Assembly (NCBI RefSeq): GCF_009827615.1
Contig: NZ_WTYU01000002.1
Coordinates: 355,020 to 419,019, forward strand
Source: Allopontixanthobacter confluentis
Lineage (GTDB): Bacteria; Pseudomonadota; Alphaproteobacteria; Sphingomonadales; Sphingomonadaceae
Direction: 5' to 3'
DNA: 64,000 nucleotides
Under the pieces are notes generated by a model, which saw only the letters and a program-made list of their open reading frames with translations, did no database searches and was not told the DNA's origin. The position numbers were made by a program, and so were the translations under genes. Positions 18,905-26,535 of the stretch are shown piece by piece (position 1 is the first letter of the stretch; each line of letters begins with the position of its first letter).

Positions 18905-20509
18905 TCACTGCGCGAGTTGGGAAAAATCCTTTTCCGCAATGCTGGCCAAGATGGCGCTGCGTAATTCATATGCGCGCTGCGGGGAAATGCCCCGCAGCGC
19001 CATTTTTCCGCCCGCAAGACCAAGATGCAATGTGGCATAGCCGCGCCGCCTGCCGATAGAATTCTGGCTGATCTCCACCGATTGGAGCTTGATCCGTGAC
19101 GCTATGGAAAGCTCCGGTGCCAGCCAACCCTTGCTGATGAACAATTGCCGCCCGGTCAGGCAATGGCGTTCAAACCGCCACAGGAAAGCCTGTCGCAGGG
19201 CAAGAAATGCCCCGCCAGCAATGGGCAATACGCCTAGAAGCGGCCCGGCGACCACCGCAGTGATGGCGGCTGCGGGGACCAGCAGCAGAGCGGGCAACAG
19301 CGCTGCATCCACCCGATATTCGACAGCGCCGCGTTGCCACGGCGCCATGTCTGCTGGCAGATCGAACCCGGCTTTCCGGACGATCGGTGCCAGTTCCTCC
19401 ATCTGGCCAAACGGCGCGACAATGTGGTTCGACGCGCCGCTATCCTGTGCCAGGCTTATGAAACTCAAGCCATGCCAGCCAAACCGCTTGCGAATGATGC
19501 CGGTGGTGATTTTCACAGCCTGCACCCGGTGGGCGGGCATGACCACATCGGTGCGGGTCAACAATCCGCGCCGGCGGCGGAAACCCTTGTCTGTCCAATC
19601 CAGCGTGAAGCCCCAATCGCGCAGCACCGTGCGGACCAGCCCGGTGGCCACCCCCACAATCAGGCCCACCACCAACAGCGCGAAAATGGCCGCTGCAATG
19701 CCGATAAATTGCATCATCGGCCCGGCGCTTGCCAGCCAGTCGAACCGCCCGGCCACGCCGTCCTGCAAATCGGTCAGATTGTCGAGGCTGGCAGGCCACA
19801 GCCTGAACGCAAAAAAATCACCGAACTGCTGCACGGCGCCCGCGATCACCGCCACCACGGCAAGGGAAAATTCAAACAGGCCGAAAGTGACCAGACGGCG
19901 CGTATCCATCGCAAACAGCGGCTCTGATGCTGGTTCTGTTACTGGGGTGGACACGGTGCCATCTGCGGCCGGCACTGGCGCTTCGCCTGCCAGCCCCACC
20001 CCATCCTTGCGCGCGCGGACCAGTTCGCGCAGTTCTTCGCCTTCTGCCTGCGTCAGATAGGCCAGCTTCAGCTCGTCCTTGCCGCCAGCGCCTGTTTCGA
20101 AGCGCACTTCGACAAGGCCAAGCAGCCGGGGGATGAGCGATTGTTCGAGGCTGACATCCTGTATCCGTTCAAACGGAACAGAACGCGCCGCGCGCGACAG
20201 AAGCCCGCTTTCCACCCGAATGTCGGTCTCGCCCACCGTATAGGTCAGCCGCAGCCAGTGCAGATAGCGGATGCCCACGGCCACGCCTGCAATCAGCAGG
20301 CCCAGCCCGACAGCTGTAAGCAGCCCGAATGTTTCATCGCGCATCCCGTAGGCCACTGCCACCATGGGCAGGATTGCACGGCGCAGCCCGTCCAGCCCCT
20401 TGGCGACAAATCCCAGCGGACTGGTCCGTCTCGGTATCGCCGGCTTGCCATTTGCGCCAGACGCGCCAGTCGCGCCAGTCGCAGCAGCCACTTCTGTCAC
20501 TTCTGTCAC
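18905..20509 (-). CDS. Bacterial PH-domain (YdbT-like, bPH2) membrane protein
   Basis: A 534-residue membrane protein with repeated units of paired hydrophobic helices followed by a bPH2 domain. Segments such as YTVGETDIRVESGLL and SVPFERIQDVSLEQSL, and later MPAHRVQAVKITTGI, are the repeating PH-domain signatures. The N-terminal ~25 residues are Ala/Thr/Gly rich. It overlaps the upstream partner gene by four bases, reproducing the ydbS-ydbT arrangement known from Bacillus, where the pair affects resistance to some antimicrobial peptides. Its role here is unknown. Confidence 0.82.
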   Translation of the reverse strand: MTEVTEVAAATGATGASGANGKPAIPRRTSPLGFVAKGLDGLRRAILPMVAVAYGMRDETFGLLTAVGLGLLIAGVAVGIRYLHWLRLTYTVGETDIRVESGLLSRAARSVPFERIQDVSLEQSLIPRLLGLVEVRFETGAGGKDELKLAYLTQAEGEELRELVRARKDGVGLAGEAPVPAADGTVSTPVTEPASEPLFAMDTRRLVTFGLFEFSLAVVAVIAGAVQQFGDFFAFRLWPASLDNLTDLQDGVAGRFDWLASAGPMMQFIGIAAAIFALLVVGLIVGVATGLVRTVLRDWGFTLDWTDKGFRRRRGLLTRTDVVMPAHRVQAVKITTGIIRKRFGWHGLSFISLAQDSGASNHIVAPFGQMEELAPIVRKAGFDLPADMAPWQRGAVEYRVDAALLPALLLVPAAAITAVVAGPLLGVLPIAGGAFLALRQAFLWRFERHCLTGRQLFISKGWLAPELSIASRIKLQSVEISQNSIGRRRGYATLHLGLAGGKMALRGISPQRAYELRSAILASIAEKDFSQLAQ

Positions 20510-21045
20510 ACCGTCTCGCGCTTGATATGGCTGCGGATGACCTCGCGCATGGCCAGTGCGTCCTGGTTCAGAATGCCCGGCAGATGCACCGAGGCGTTGT
20601 GGCTGCCAGCAGTATGCAACGTCAGCGTGGCAAGGTCGTAATACCGTTCCAGCGGGCCCTGGTTCACATCAATATGCTGGACCCTGCCAAATGGCACCAC
20701 CGTGTCAGACCGGAACAGAAGCCCGCGCACCACGCGCAAACGATCGTCGCTCATGGCATATCCGCGCGCATGATGCCGCCGCAGCGGCACCCGGATAATC
20801 AGGAACAGCGCAGCCAGCAGCACCGGCACGACAAACACCCCGGGCGGCACCAGCTGTGCCATTTCCAGAACAAGCGATCCCAGCACAAAAGGCGCCGCCA
20901 CCAGAAATGCCTGTATCCGCAGGATCTTGACGTGGTTGGGATGAAGCTCGGTCAGTTCGCCGCCGGTTTGTGGAGCGGCCAATACGGCATGATTGGCCGG
21001 ATCAGCGGCCCCTTCTTCAGCCTGCATTTCGGTATGTTCGGTCAT
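20506..21045 (-). CDS. Bacterial PH-domain (YdbS-like) membrane protein
   Basis: A 179-residue partner of the next gene: two hydrophobic helices (about 45-85), then one bPH2 domain with DDRLRVVRGLLFRSDTVV and PFGRVQHIDVNQGPLER. The N-terminal 35 residues are acidic and probably cytoplasmic. The stop overlaps the following gene's start (4 bases), so the two proteins are probably made together and may form a complex. Confidence 0.82.
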   Translation of the reverse strand: MTEHTEMQAEEGAADPANHAVLAAPQTGGELTELHPNHVKILRIQAFLVAAPFVLGSLVLEMAQLVPPGVFVVPVLLAALFLIIRVPLRRHHARGYAMSDDRLRVVRGLLFRSDTVVPFGRVQHIDVNQGPLERYYDLATLTLHTAGSHNASVHLPGILNQDALAMREVIRSHIKRETV

Positions 21046-21108
21046 GGTGCCTTACATGGCTAATACGCCGGGGGATGACAATTGGAAAATCGTGCGAACG
21101 GTTGCAAT

Positions 21109-22269
21109 TCAGCGCCTCTGGTCAAACCGGCGCCCTACCAGCGCCGCAGCGATGTTGGTTTTCTGCACATCAGTGGTGCCGCCCGCGATACCCCAGGCAA
21201 AACCATCGCGTAGGCGCTGTTCCATCGGATATTGCTTCGAATAGCCGTAACCGCCCATCACCTGCACACCCAGCTGCGTCACTTCGCGCACCATTTCGTT
21301 GGAAAAACATTTCGCGGCAGAGCTTTCATAGACACTGGGCAGACCGTCGCCAGCATTCACCGCCGCGCGCCAGATCAGCAGGCGGGCAGCATCCACCTGC
21401 ATCGCCATTTCCGCCAGTTTCATCTGCACGGCCTGAAAATCGATGATCGGTTTGCCAAAGGCGGTGCGTTCCTGAGTATAGGCCAGCGCATCTTCCAGCG
21501 CCGCTGCCGCCAGCCCCAGCCCCATGGTGGCATTGCCGCAGCGTTCCAGCCCGAATGCGCTCATCAATTTGCCGAAACCGCCTGCCCCGATAATGAGATT
21601 GCCGGCCGGCACGCGCACATCATCCAGGAAAATATCGGCCGATGGGATGCCTCTGAAGCCCATCATTTCTTCGCGCGCGCCGAAGCTGACACCGGCAGCA
21701 TCCTTTTCCACCAGCACCGCGCCAATGCCCTTTGCGCCGGCAATGCCGTCAAACCGGCAATAGGTGATGTAGTAATCGGAATGGCCCGCGCCCGAACTCC
21801 ACCGCTTGGTGCCGTTGATCACGATTTTGTCGCCCTCAATCCGCGCCGTGGTGGCAAGATCAGTGAGGGCGGTTCCGGCATCGGGTTCCGACATGGCCAC
21901 CGCGACGATTTTTTCGCCGCGCACCACTTCGGGAATAATCCGCGCCTTCAATTCTTCCGTACCGAATTGTTCGATGGTTCGCACTGGCCCGGTCAGCGCT
22001 TCGAAAACCGGAAAGGCAACTGCGGCTGAAACCTGCGCGAATTCTTCCAGCACCAGCAATGCCTCGAGATGGCCCAGCCCCATGCCGCCATATTGTGCCG
22101 GCAGGTTGATGCCCAGAAAGCCGAGATCACCATATTGGCGGAGCATTTCATGCGGCACAGGTTCATCGTCACGTTCAAGCTGGCGCGCCAGATCGGGCAA
22201 TTGTTCCCGCGCGAATTTACGCGCTGCTGCCTGCAACTCAGCCTGTTCGTCACTTAATCCGAAATGCAT
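21109..22269 (-). CDS. Acyl-CoA dehydrogenase family protein
   Basis: A 386-residue flavoenzyme that would introduce a double bond alpha-beta to an acyl-CoA thioester. FAD/substrate motifs are present: AMSEPDAGTALTDL, GTKRWSSGAGHSD, RTAFGKPIIDFQ and QVMGGYGYSKQYPMEQRLRD. The usual catalytic Glu position (as in YEGTxxIQ) reads AGGTTDVQ, so it lacks that base; instead a Glu is present in FGLERCGN, the helix-G position used by isovaleryl-CoA and long-chain enzymes. I start at 22269, preceded by GGAG nine bases upstream; an upstream in-frame Met at 22305 has no such site. Confidence 0.9.
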   Translation of the reverse strand: MHFGLSDEQAELQAAARKFAREQLPDLARQLERDDEPVPHEMLRQYGDLGFLGINLPAQYGGMGLGHLEALLVLEEFAQVSAAVAFPVFEALTGPVRTIEQFGTEELKARIIPEVVRGEKIVAVAMSEPDAGTALTDLATTARIEGDKIVINGTKRWSSGAGHSDYYITYCRFDGIAGAKGIGAVLVEKDAAGVSFGAREEMMGFRGIPSADIFLDDVRVPAGNLIIGAGGFGKLMSAFGLERCGNATMGLGLAAAALEDALAYTQERTAFGKPIIDFQAVQMKLAEMAMQVDAARLLIWRAAVNAGDGLPSVYESSAAKCFSNEMVREVTQLGVQVMGGYGYSKQYPMEQRLRDGFAWGIAGGTTDVQKTNIAAALVGRRFDQRR

Positions 22270-22357
22270 CCCGCTTCGCTCCCTGAAATTTTCAGGGCAG
22301 TGCATATCCCGTCACGCGGACAAGGCAAATGCTGAGAGCGGGGAAAGGAAAGTGAAA

Positions 22358-22432
<75 letters not shown>

Positions 22433-22479
22433 ACACCATTTCACTGATCTGCGCAGGTTCCTTGAAAGGCGACCCACGG

Positions 22480-22511
22480 CAGGGGCGCGCTATTGGCTGG
22501 CGCGCCCCCTG
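22480..22511. other. GC-rich hairpin between tRNA-Thr and the small ORF
   Basis: Arms 22480-22490 and 22500-22511 pair over eleven base pairs with one bulged C; the loop is nine bases. Neither strand has a T run after it, so it is not a classical terminator. It lies between the minus-strand tRNA gene and the plus-strand 55-codon gene. Confidence 0.45.
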
Positions 22512-22595
22512 TTGTCAAGCGCCACCGCAAGTCGGGCAAGGCCTTTAAAGCAAAGCTTGTAAAGCGCAGCCCAGCGCGGCAATCGCCATGACACC

Positions 22596-22763
22596 ATGGC
22601 AAATGACCCCACAAATATGTCCCGCGAAGAACGGCTGGCCGCCAAGCTGCGCGAGAATTTGCGCCGCCGCAAAGCGCAATCTCGTGCGTTTGAAGAAAAT
22701 ACTGCTGATTCTCCGGGCGATTCGGCAGCGCCAGCCCTTCCCAAAAGCGATGCCGAAAGCTAA
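22596..22763 (+). CDS. Small basic protein of unknown function (55 residues)
   Basis: The ORF begins MANDPTNMSREERLAAKLRE and ends at the TAA at 22761-22763. The first half is a highly charged amphipathic helix (REERLAAKLRENLRRRKAQS); the second half is acidic and Ser/Pro/Ala rich. It lies 35 bp upstream of gpmA on the same strand, so it may be the first gene of that operon. I recognise no named family. The composition is clearly protein-like and the codon usage matches the neighbours. Translation might begin at the internal Met8. Confidence 0.7.
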   Translation: MANDPTNMSREERLAAKLRENLRRRKAQSRAFEENTADSPGDSAAPALPKSDAES

Positions 22764-22798
22764 CGGCAACTGCTTCTTGTAATGCAGGAGCCTATTCC

Positions 22799-23497
22799 TT
22801 GCCGACCCAGACTACCAAGCTCATCCTGGTCCGCCACGGCCAGAGCCAGTGGAACCTTGAAAACCGCTTCACCGGCTGGTGGGATGTCGACCTGACCGAA
22901 CTGGGCATTGCAGAAGCCCGGGCGGCTGGCCATTTGCTGGCCGAAAAAGGCCTGCTGCCAACCCGCGCTTTCACATCCGTGCAGACCCGGGCCATCAAGA
23001 CGCTGCATCTGGCGCTGGCGGAATGCGACCGGCTGTGGATTCCTGAAACCAAGGACTGGCGCCTGAATGAACGCCATTATGGCGGGCTTACCGGCCTCAA
23101 CAAACAGGAAACCGCCGAGAAACACGGGGCGGAACAAGTCCATATCTGGCGCCGCAGTTTCGACGTGCCGCCGCCGCCGCTGGAAACAGGCGGTGCCTAT
23201 GATCTGAGCGCGGACCCGCGCTATGCCGGCATTGCCATCCCCAATACCGAAAGCCTCAAACTGACGATCGAGCGGGTGCTGCCCTATTGGCAGGACGCCA
23301 TCGTGCCGGTCATCGCGGCGGGCGAAACAGTGATCATTTCCGCGCATGGCAATTCGCTGCGCGCTTTGGTCAAACATCTGTCGGGCATTTCGGATGATGA
23401 TATCACCGGGCTCGAAATTCCGACCGGCCAGCCGATCATCTACGAATTTGACGCCCACATGCAGGCCGGCGAACGGTATTATCTGAAGGACAGCTGA
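22799..23497 (+). CDS. gpmA: 2,3-bisphosphoglycerate-dependent phosphoglycerate mutase
   Basis: A 232-residue dPGM interconverting 3- and 2-phosphoglycerate. The phosphohistidine motif is [10 protein letters not shown] (His13), and [12 protein letters not shown] and SAHGNSLR complete the active site. The start is TTG, with AGGAG about nine bases upstream and no better ATG. It heads a compact run (gpmA, purE, purK, folA, ribF, ileS, lspA, bamF), with only 1 bp before purE. Confidence 0.95.
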   Translation: MPTQTTKLILVRHGQSQWNLENRFTGWWDVDLTELGIAEARAAGHLLAEKGLLPTRAFTSVQTRAIKTLHLALAECDRLWIPETKDWRLNERHYGGLTGLNKQETAEKHGAEQVHIWRRSFDVPPPPLETGGAYDLSADPRYAGIAIPNTESLKLTIERVLPYWQDAIVPVIAAGETVIISAHGNSLRALVKHLSGISDDDITGLEIPTGQPIIYEFDAHMQAGERYYLKDS

Positions 23498-23498
23498 G

Positions 23499-24014
23499 AT
23501 GGCCGAACCCGGAACCGCGCCAAAGGTTGCGCCAAAAGTAGCCATCGTGATGGGCAGCCAGTCCGACTGGCCCACCATGCAATGCGCGGCCCATGTGCTG
23601 GACGAACTGGGCATTGCCCATGATGCGCGCATCGTCTCTGCCCACCGCACGCCGGACCGGATGGTAGAATTTGCCAAGGGCGCGGCAGACGAAGGGTTCA
23701 AGGTCATCATCGCAGGCGCAGGCGGCGCGGCCCATCTGCCCGGCATGATTGCGGCGATGACCCATCTGCCGGTGCTGGGCGTACCGGTGCAGTCCAAGGC
23801 GCTGTCGGGCATGGATAGCCTGCTCTCCATCGTGCAGATGCCCGCCGGCATCCCCACCGGCACGCTGGCCATTGGCGAAGCGGGCGCCACCAATGCAGGC
23901 CTGCTGGCCGCAGCCATTCTGGGCACCGCAGATGATGGCGTGGCTGACCGGCTGAAAGCATGGCGCGCCGCCCGCACGGATGCCGTCAAACACTATCCGT
24001 CTGACGAGGGCTGA
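23499..24014 (+). CDS. purE: N5-carboxyaminoimidazole ribonucleotide mutase
   Basis: A 171-residue class I PurE, converting N5-CAIR to CAIR in purine synthesis. Family signatures: [14 protein letters not shown] (phosphate binding), SAHRTPDRM (catalytic His) and [11 protein letters not shown]. The ATG is 1 bp after gpmA, and purK follows 9 bp downstream, the usual PurE-PurK pairing. Confidence 0.97.
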   Translation: MAEPGTAPKVAPKVAIVMGSQSDWPTMQCAAHVLDELGIAHDARIVSAHRTPDRMVEFAKGAADEGFKVIIAGAGGAAHLPGMIAAMTHLPVLGVPVQSKALSGMDSLLSIVQMPAGIPTGTLAIGEAGATNAGLLAAAILGTADDGVADRLKAWRAARTDAVKHYPSDEG

Positions 24015-24023
24015 GCAGGCACG

Positions 24024-25091
24024 ATGATCAGACCGGGATCGACTATCGGCATTCTGGGTGGCGGACAGCTGGGCCGGATGATGGCCATGGCCGCAGCCCA
24101 GCTTGGCTATCGGTGCCATATTTATGCGCCCGACAGGGAAAGCGTGGCCGCTGAAGTCAGCGCCGAATTCACCTGCGCTGCATGGACTGACACTGCGGCC
24201 CTCGCCCGCTTTGCCGATGCCTGCGACGTGGTCACTTTTGAATTTGAAAATGTGCCGGTGGCCCCGCTGGCGGAAATCGGGGCGGCGCTGGAAAACAAGC
24301 TGGCACCGCATCCGCGTGCGCTGGAAATTGCGCAGGACCGGCTGCGCGAAAAGAACTTCGCACAGGAATTTGGCGGCAGGCCGGCACCGTTCTGCGCGGT
24401 CGATGCGGCAGACGGGCTGCATGCCGCGATCGAACGCGTGGGCGCGCCCGGCATTCTGAAAACCTGTTCCGACGGTTATGATGGCAAGGGGCAATGGCGC
24501 ATCGCAGACGCGCGCGATGCCGATGCCATCCGCCTGCCGCAGCAACAGACGGTTTACGAAGGGCTGGTCCGCTTTTCCGCCGAATTTTCGGTGATTCTGG
24601 TGCGCGGCCAGGATGGGGAAACGCGGTTCTGGGACAGTTCCGAAAACAGCCATGAGGACGGCATTCTGGCCCGGTCATCCCTGCCTGCCAGCGATGCCAT
24701 CGCGGCGCAGGTTGACGAAGCGCGCGCGCTGGCTTCCAGAATTGCCGCGGCACTGGGTTATGTCGGCGTGCTGACCTGCGAATTTTTCGCCACGGAAGAC
24801 GGCCCCGTGTTCAACGAAATGGCCCCGCGGGTACATAATTCCGGGCATTGGAGCATCGAAGGCGCTGCCACCAGCCAGTTTGAAAATCACATCCGCGCCA
24901 TTTGCGGCCTGCCGCTGGGGTCCACCGCCACCACCGTGCCAGCCCTGTCGATGACCAATCTGATTGGTGATGATGCGCTGGATGCCCATGCGCTGCTGCA
25001 GGACGAAGCGGCGCATGTACATCTGTATGGCAAGCGCGAAGCGCGCGAGGGGCGCAAGATGGGCCATGTCACTTGGATCCCGCTGGCGTGA
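24024..25091 (+). CDS. purK: N5-carboxyaminoimidazole ribonucleotide synthase
   Basis: A 355-residue ATP-grasp enzyme making N5-CAIR from AIR, bicarbonate and ATP, the step before PurE. N-terminal GILGGGQLGRMMA, the ATP-grasp blocks DGYDGKGQWR and VLTCEFFATEDG, and EMAPRVHNSGHWSIEG are typical. Usual family length. Confidence 0.97.
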   Translation: MIRPGSTIGILGGGQLGRMMAMAAAQLGYRCHIYAPDRESVAAEVSAEFTCAAWTDTAALARFADACDVVTFEFENVPVAPLAEIGAALENKLAPHPRALEIAQDRLREKNFAQEFGGRPAPFCAVDAADGLHAAIERVGAPGILKTCSDGYDGKGQWRIADARDADAIRLPQQQTVYEGLVRFSAEFSVILVRGQDGETRFWDSSENSHEDGILARSSLPASDAIAAQVDEARALASRIAAALGYVGVLTCEFFATEDGPVFNEMAPRVHNSGHWSIEGAATSQFENHIRAICGLPLGSTATTVPALSMTNLIGDDALDAHALLQDEAAHVHLYGKREAREGRKMGHVTWIPLA

Positions 25092-25093
25092 CC

Positions 25094-25600
25094 ATGCCCA
25101 TTGTTCTGATCTATGCCCGCGCCGCCAATGGCGTGATCGGCAGGAATGGCACCTTGCCGTGGCATCTGCCGGCTGATCTGAAGCATTTCAAGGCGCTGAC
25201 CATGGGCGCCGACAAGGTTGGCAAGCCGATGATCATGGGCCGCAAGACCTTTGAAAGCCTGCCCGGTATGCTGCCGGGCCGCAGGCATATTGTCCTGACC
25301 CGGCGCGAATTGTGGGACTCGGGCAAGGCGGAAATTGTCCGCTCCGCCAGCGAGGCGATTGAACTGGCGCAGCAGGATAATCCGGCGGGCGAAATCGCCG
25401 TAATCGGCGGCGCCGCCATTTATGACGTATTCATGCCGCTGGCTGACCGGATCGAAATGACCGAAATTCACGCTGAATATGACGGCGACACCTTTATGCC
25501 GCCGCTGGACGCGCATTGGCAGGAAATAGCGCGGCAAGACCGTGCAGCGCAGGATGGCTTGCCCGCCTATTCCTTTGTCACTTACGAGCGCGCGCAATGA
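25094..25600 (+). CDS. folA: Dihydrofolate reductase
   Basis: A 168-residue enzyme reducing dihydrofolate with NADPH. Conserved blocks: NGVIGRNGTLPWHLPADLKHF (active-site loop), MGRKTFESLPG, GRRHIVLTRR and VIGGAAIYDVFM. I start at the ATG at 25094, three codons past the purK stop; an upstream in-frame start at 25073 would add seven residues inside purK. It is the target of trimethoprim-type inhibitors in this family. Confidence 0.96.
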   Translation: MPIVLIYARAANGVIGRNGTLPWHLPADLKHFKALTMGADKVGKPMIMGRKTFESLPGMLPGRRHIVLTRRELWDSGKAEIVRSASEAIELAQQDNPAGEIAVIGGAAIYDVFMPLADRIEMTEIHAEYDGDTFMPPLDAHWQEIARQDRAAQDGLPAYSFVTYERAQ

Positions 25601-26535
25601 GGTGGATCGATCATCGCAGCGATATGCCGGACGCTTTGCGCGGGGCAATCATCGCGCTCGGCAATTTTGACGGGTTCCACATGGGCCATCAGGCCGTCGC
25701 GGGCGAGGCGATCCGCTGGGCGCGCGAAGAAGGCCGGCCCAGCATTGTCGCCACGTTTGATCCGCATCCGGTGCGGTTTTTCAAGCCCGATGCCGCGCCG
25801 TTCCGCCTGACCACGCTGGAACAGCGGCAGGAACTTTACCTCGCCGCCGGGGCCACCGCGATGCTGGTGTTTCATTTTGACGGCGATCTGGCTTCGACCA
25901 GCGCGGAAGATTTCGTCGGTAAGCTGCTGCATGATCACCTGGGCGCGGCAGGCGTGGTTACGGGTGAGGATTTCACCTTCGGCAAAGGCCGCACAGGCAG
26001 CCGCGAAATGCTGGAAAGCCTTGGCGCTGCCCATGGCATTGCCGCCCGCACCGTACCGCCGGTCATGGACAATGGCAGCCCTGTATCCTCCAGCCGCGTG
26101 CGCCAGGCATTGGCGCAGGGCGACCCGCAGGAAGCGGCCCGATTGCTGACCCGGCCCTTTGCGATTCGCGGAATCGTCCAGCATGGGGACAAGCGCGGAC
26201 GCGAAATCGGCTATCCCACGGCCAATCTTTCCATCGAATCCTACCTCCGCCCCAAATTCGGCATTTACGCGGTGACCGGCAAAATCCTTGCCACCGGACA
26301 GGAATTGCAGGGCGCTGCCAACATTGGCATTCGGCCCCAGTTCACTCCGGCAAAAGAACTGCTGGAGCCGTATTTCTTCGATTTTTCCGGCGATCTGTAT
26401 GGGCAGGAAATCGAGGTGGCTTTCCATCACTTCCTGCGCGGTGAAGCCAAATTCGACAGTCTGGATGCGCTGATGGAACAGATGGAGCGGGATTGCGGGC
26501 TGGCGCGGAAACTTCTAAGCGCCGCCACCATATGA
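25597..26535 (+). CDS. ribF: Bifunctional riboflavin kinase / FAD synthetase
   Basis: A 312-residue two-domain enzyme making FMN and FAD. The N-terminal nucleotidyltransferase has GNFDGFHMGHQ; the C-terminal flavokinase has GDKRGREIGYPTANL and a conserved INIGIRPQFT-like block (NIGIRPQFT). The ATG at 25597 overlaps the folA stop (ATGA), which fixes the start; the longer in-frame ORF beginning at 25516 is inside folA. Its end overlaps ileS, also as ATGA. Confidence 0.96.
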   Translation: MRWIDHRSDMPDALRGAIIALGNFDGFHMGHQAVAGEAIRWAREEGRPSIVATFDPHPVRFFKPDAAPFRLTTLEQRQELYLAAGATAMLVFHFDGDLASTSAEDFVGKLLHDHLGAAGVVTGEDFTFGKGRTGSREMLESLGAAHGIAARTVPPVMDNGSPVSSSRVRQALAQGDPQEAARLLTRPFAIRGIVQHGDKRGREIGYPTANLSIESYLRPKFGIYAVTGKILATGQELQGAANIGIRPQFTPAKELLEPYFFDFSGDLYGQEIEVAFHHFLRGEAKFDSLDALMEQMERDCGLARKLLSAATI

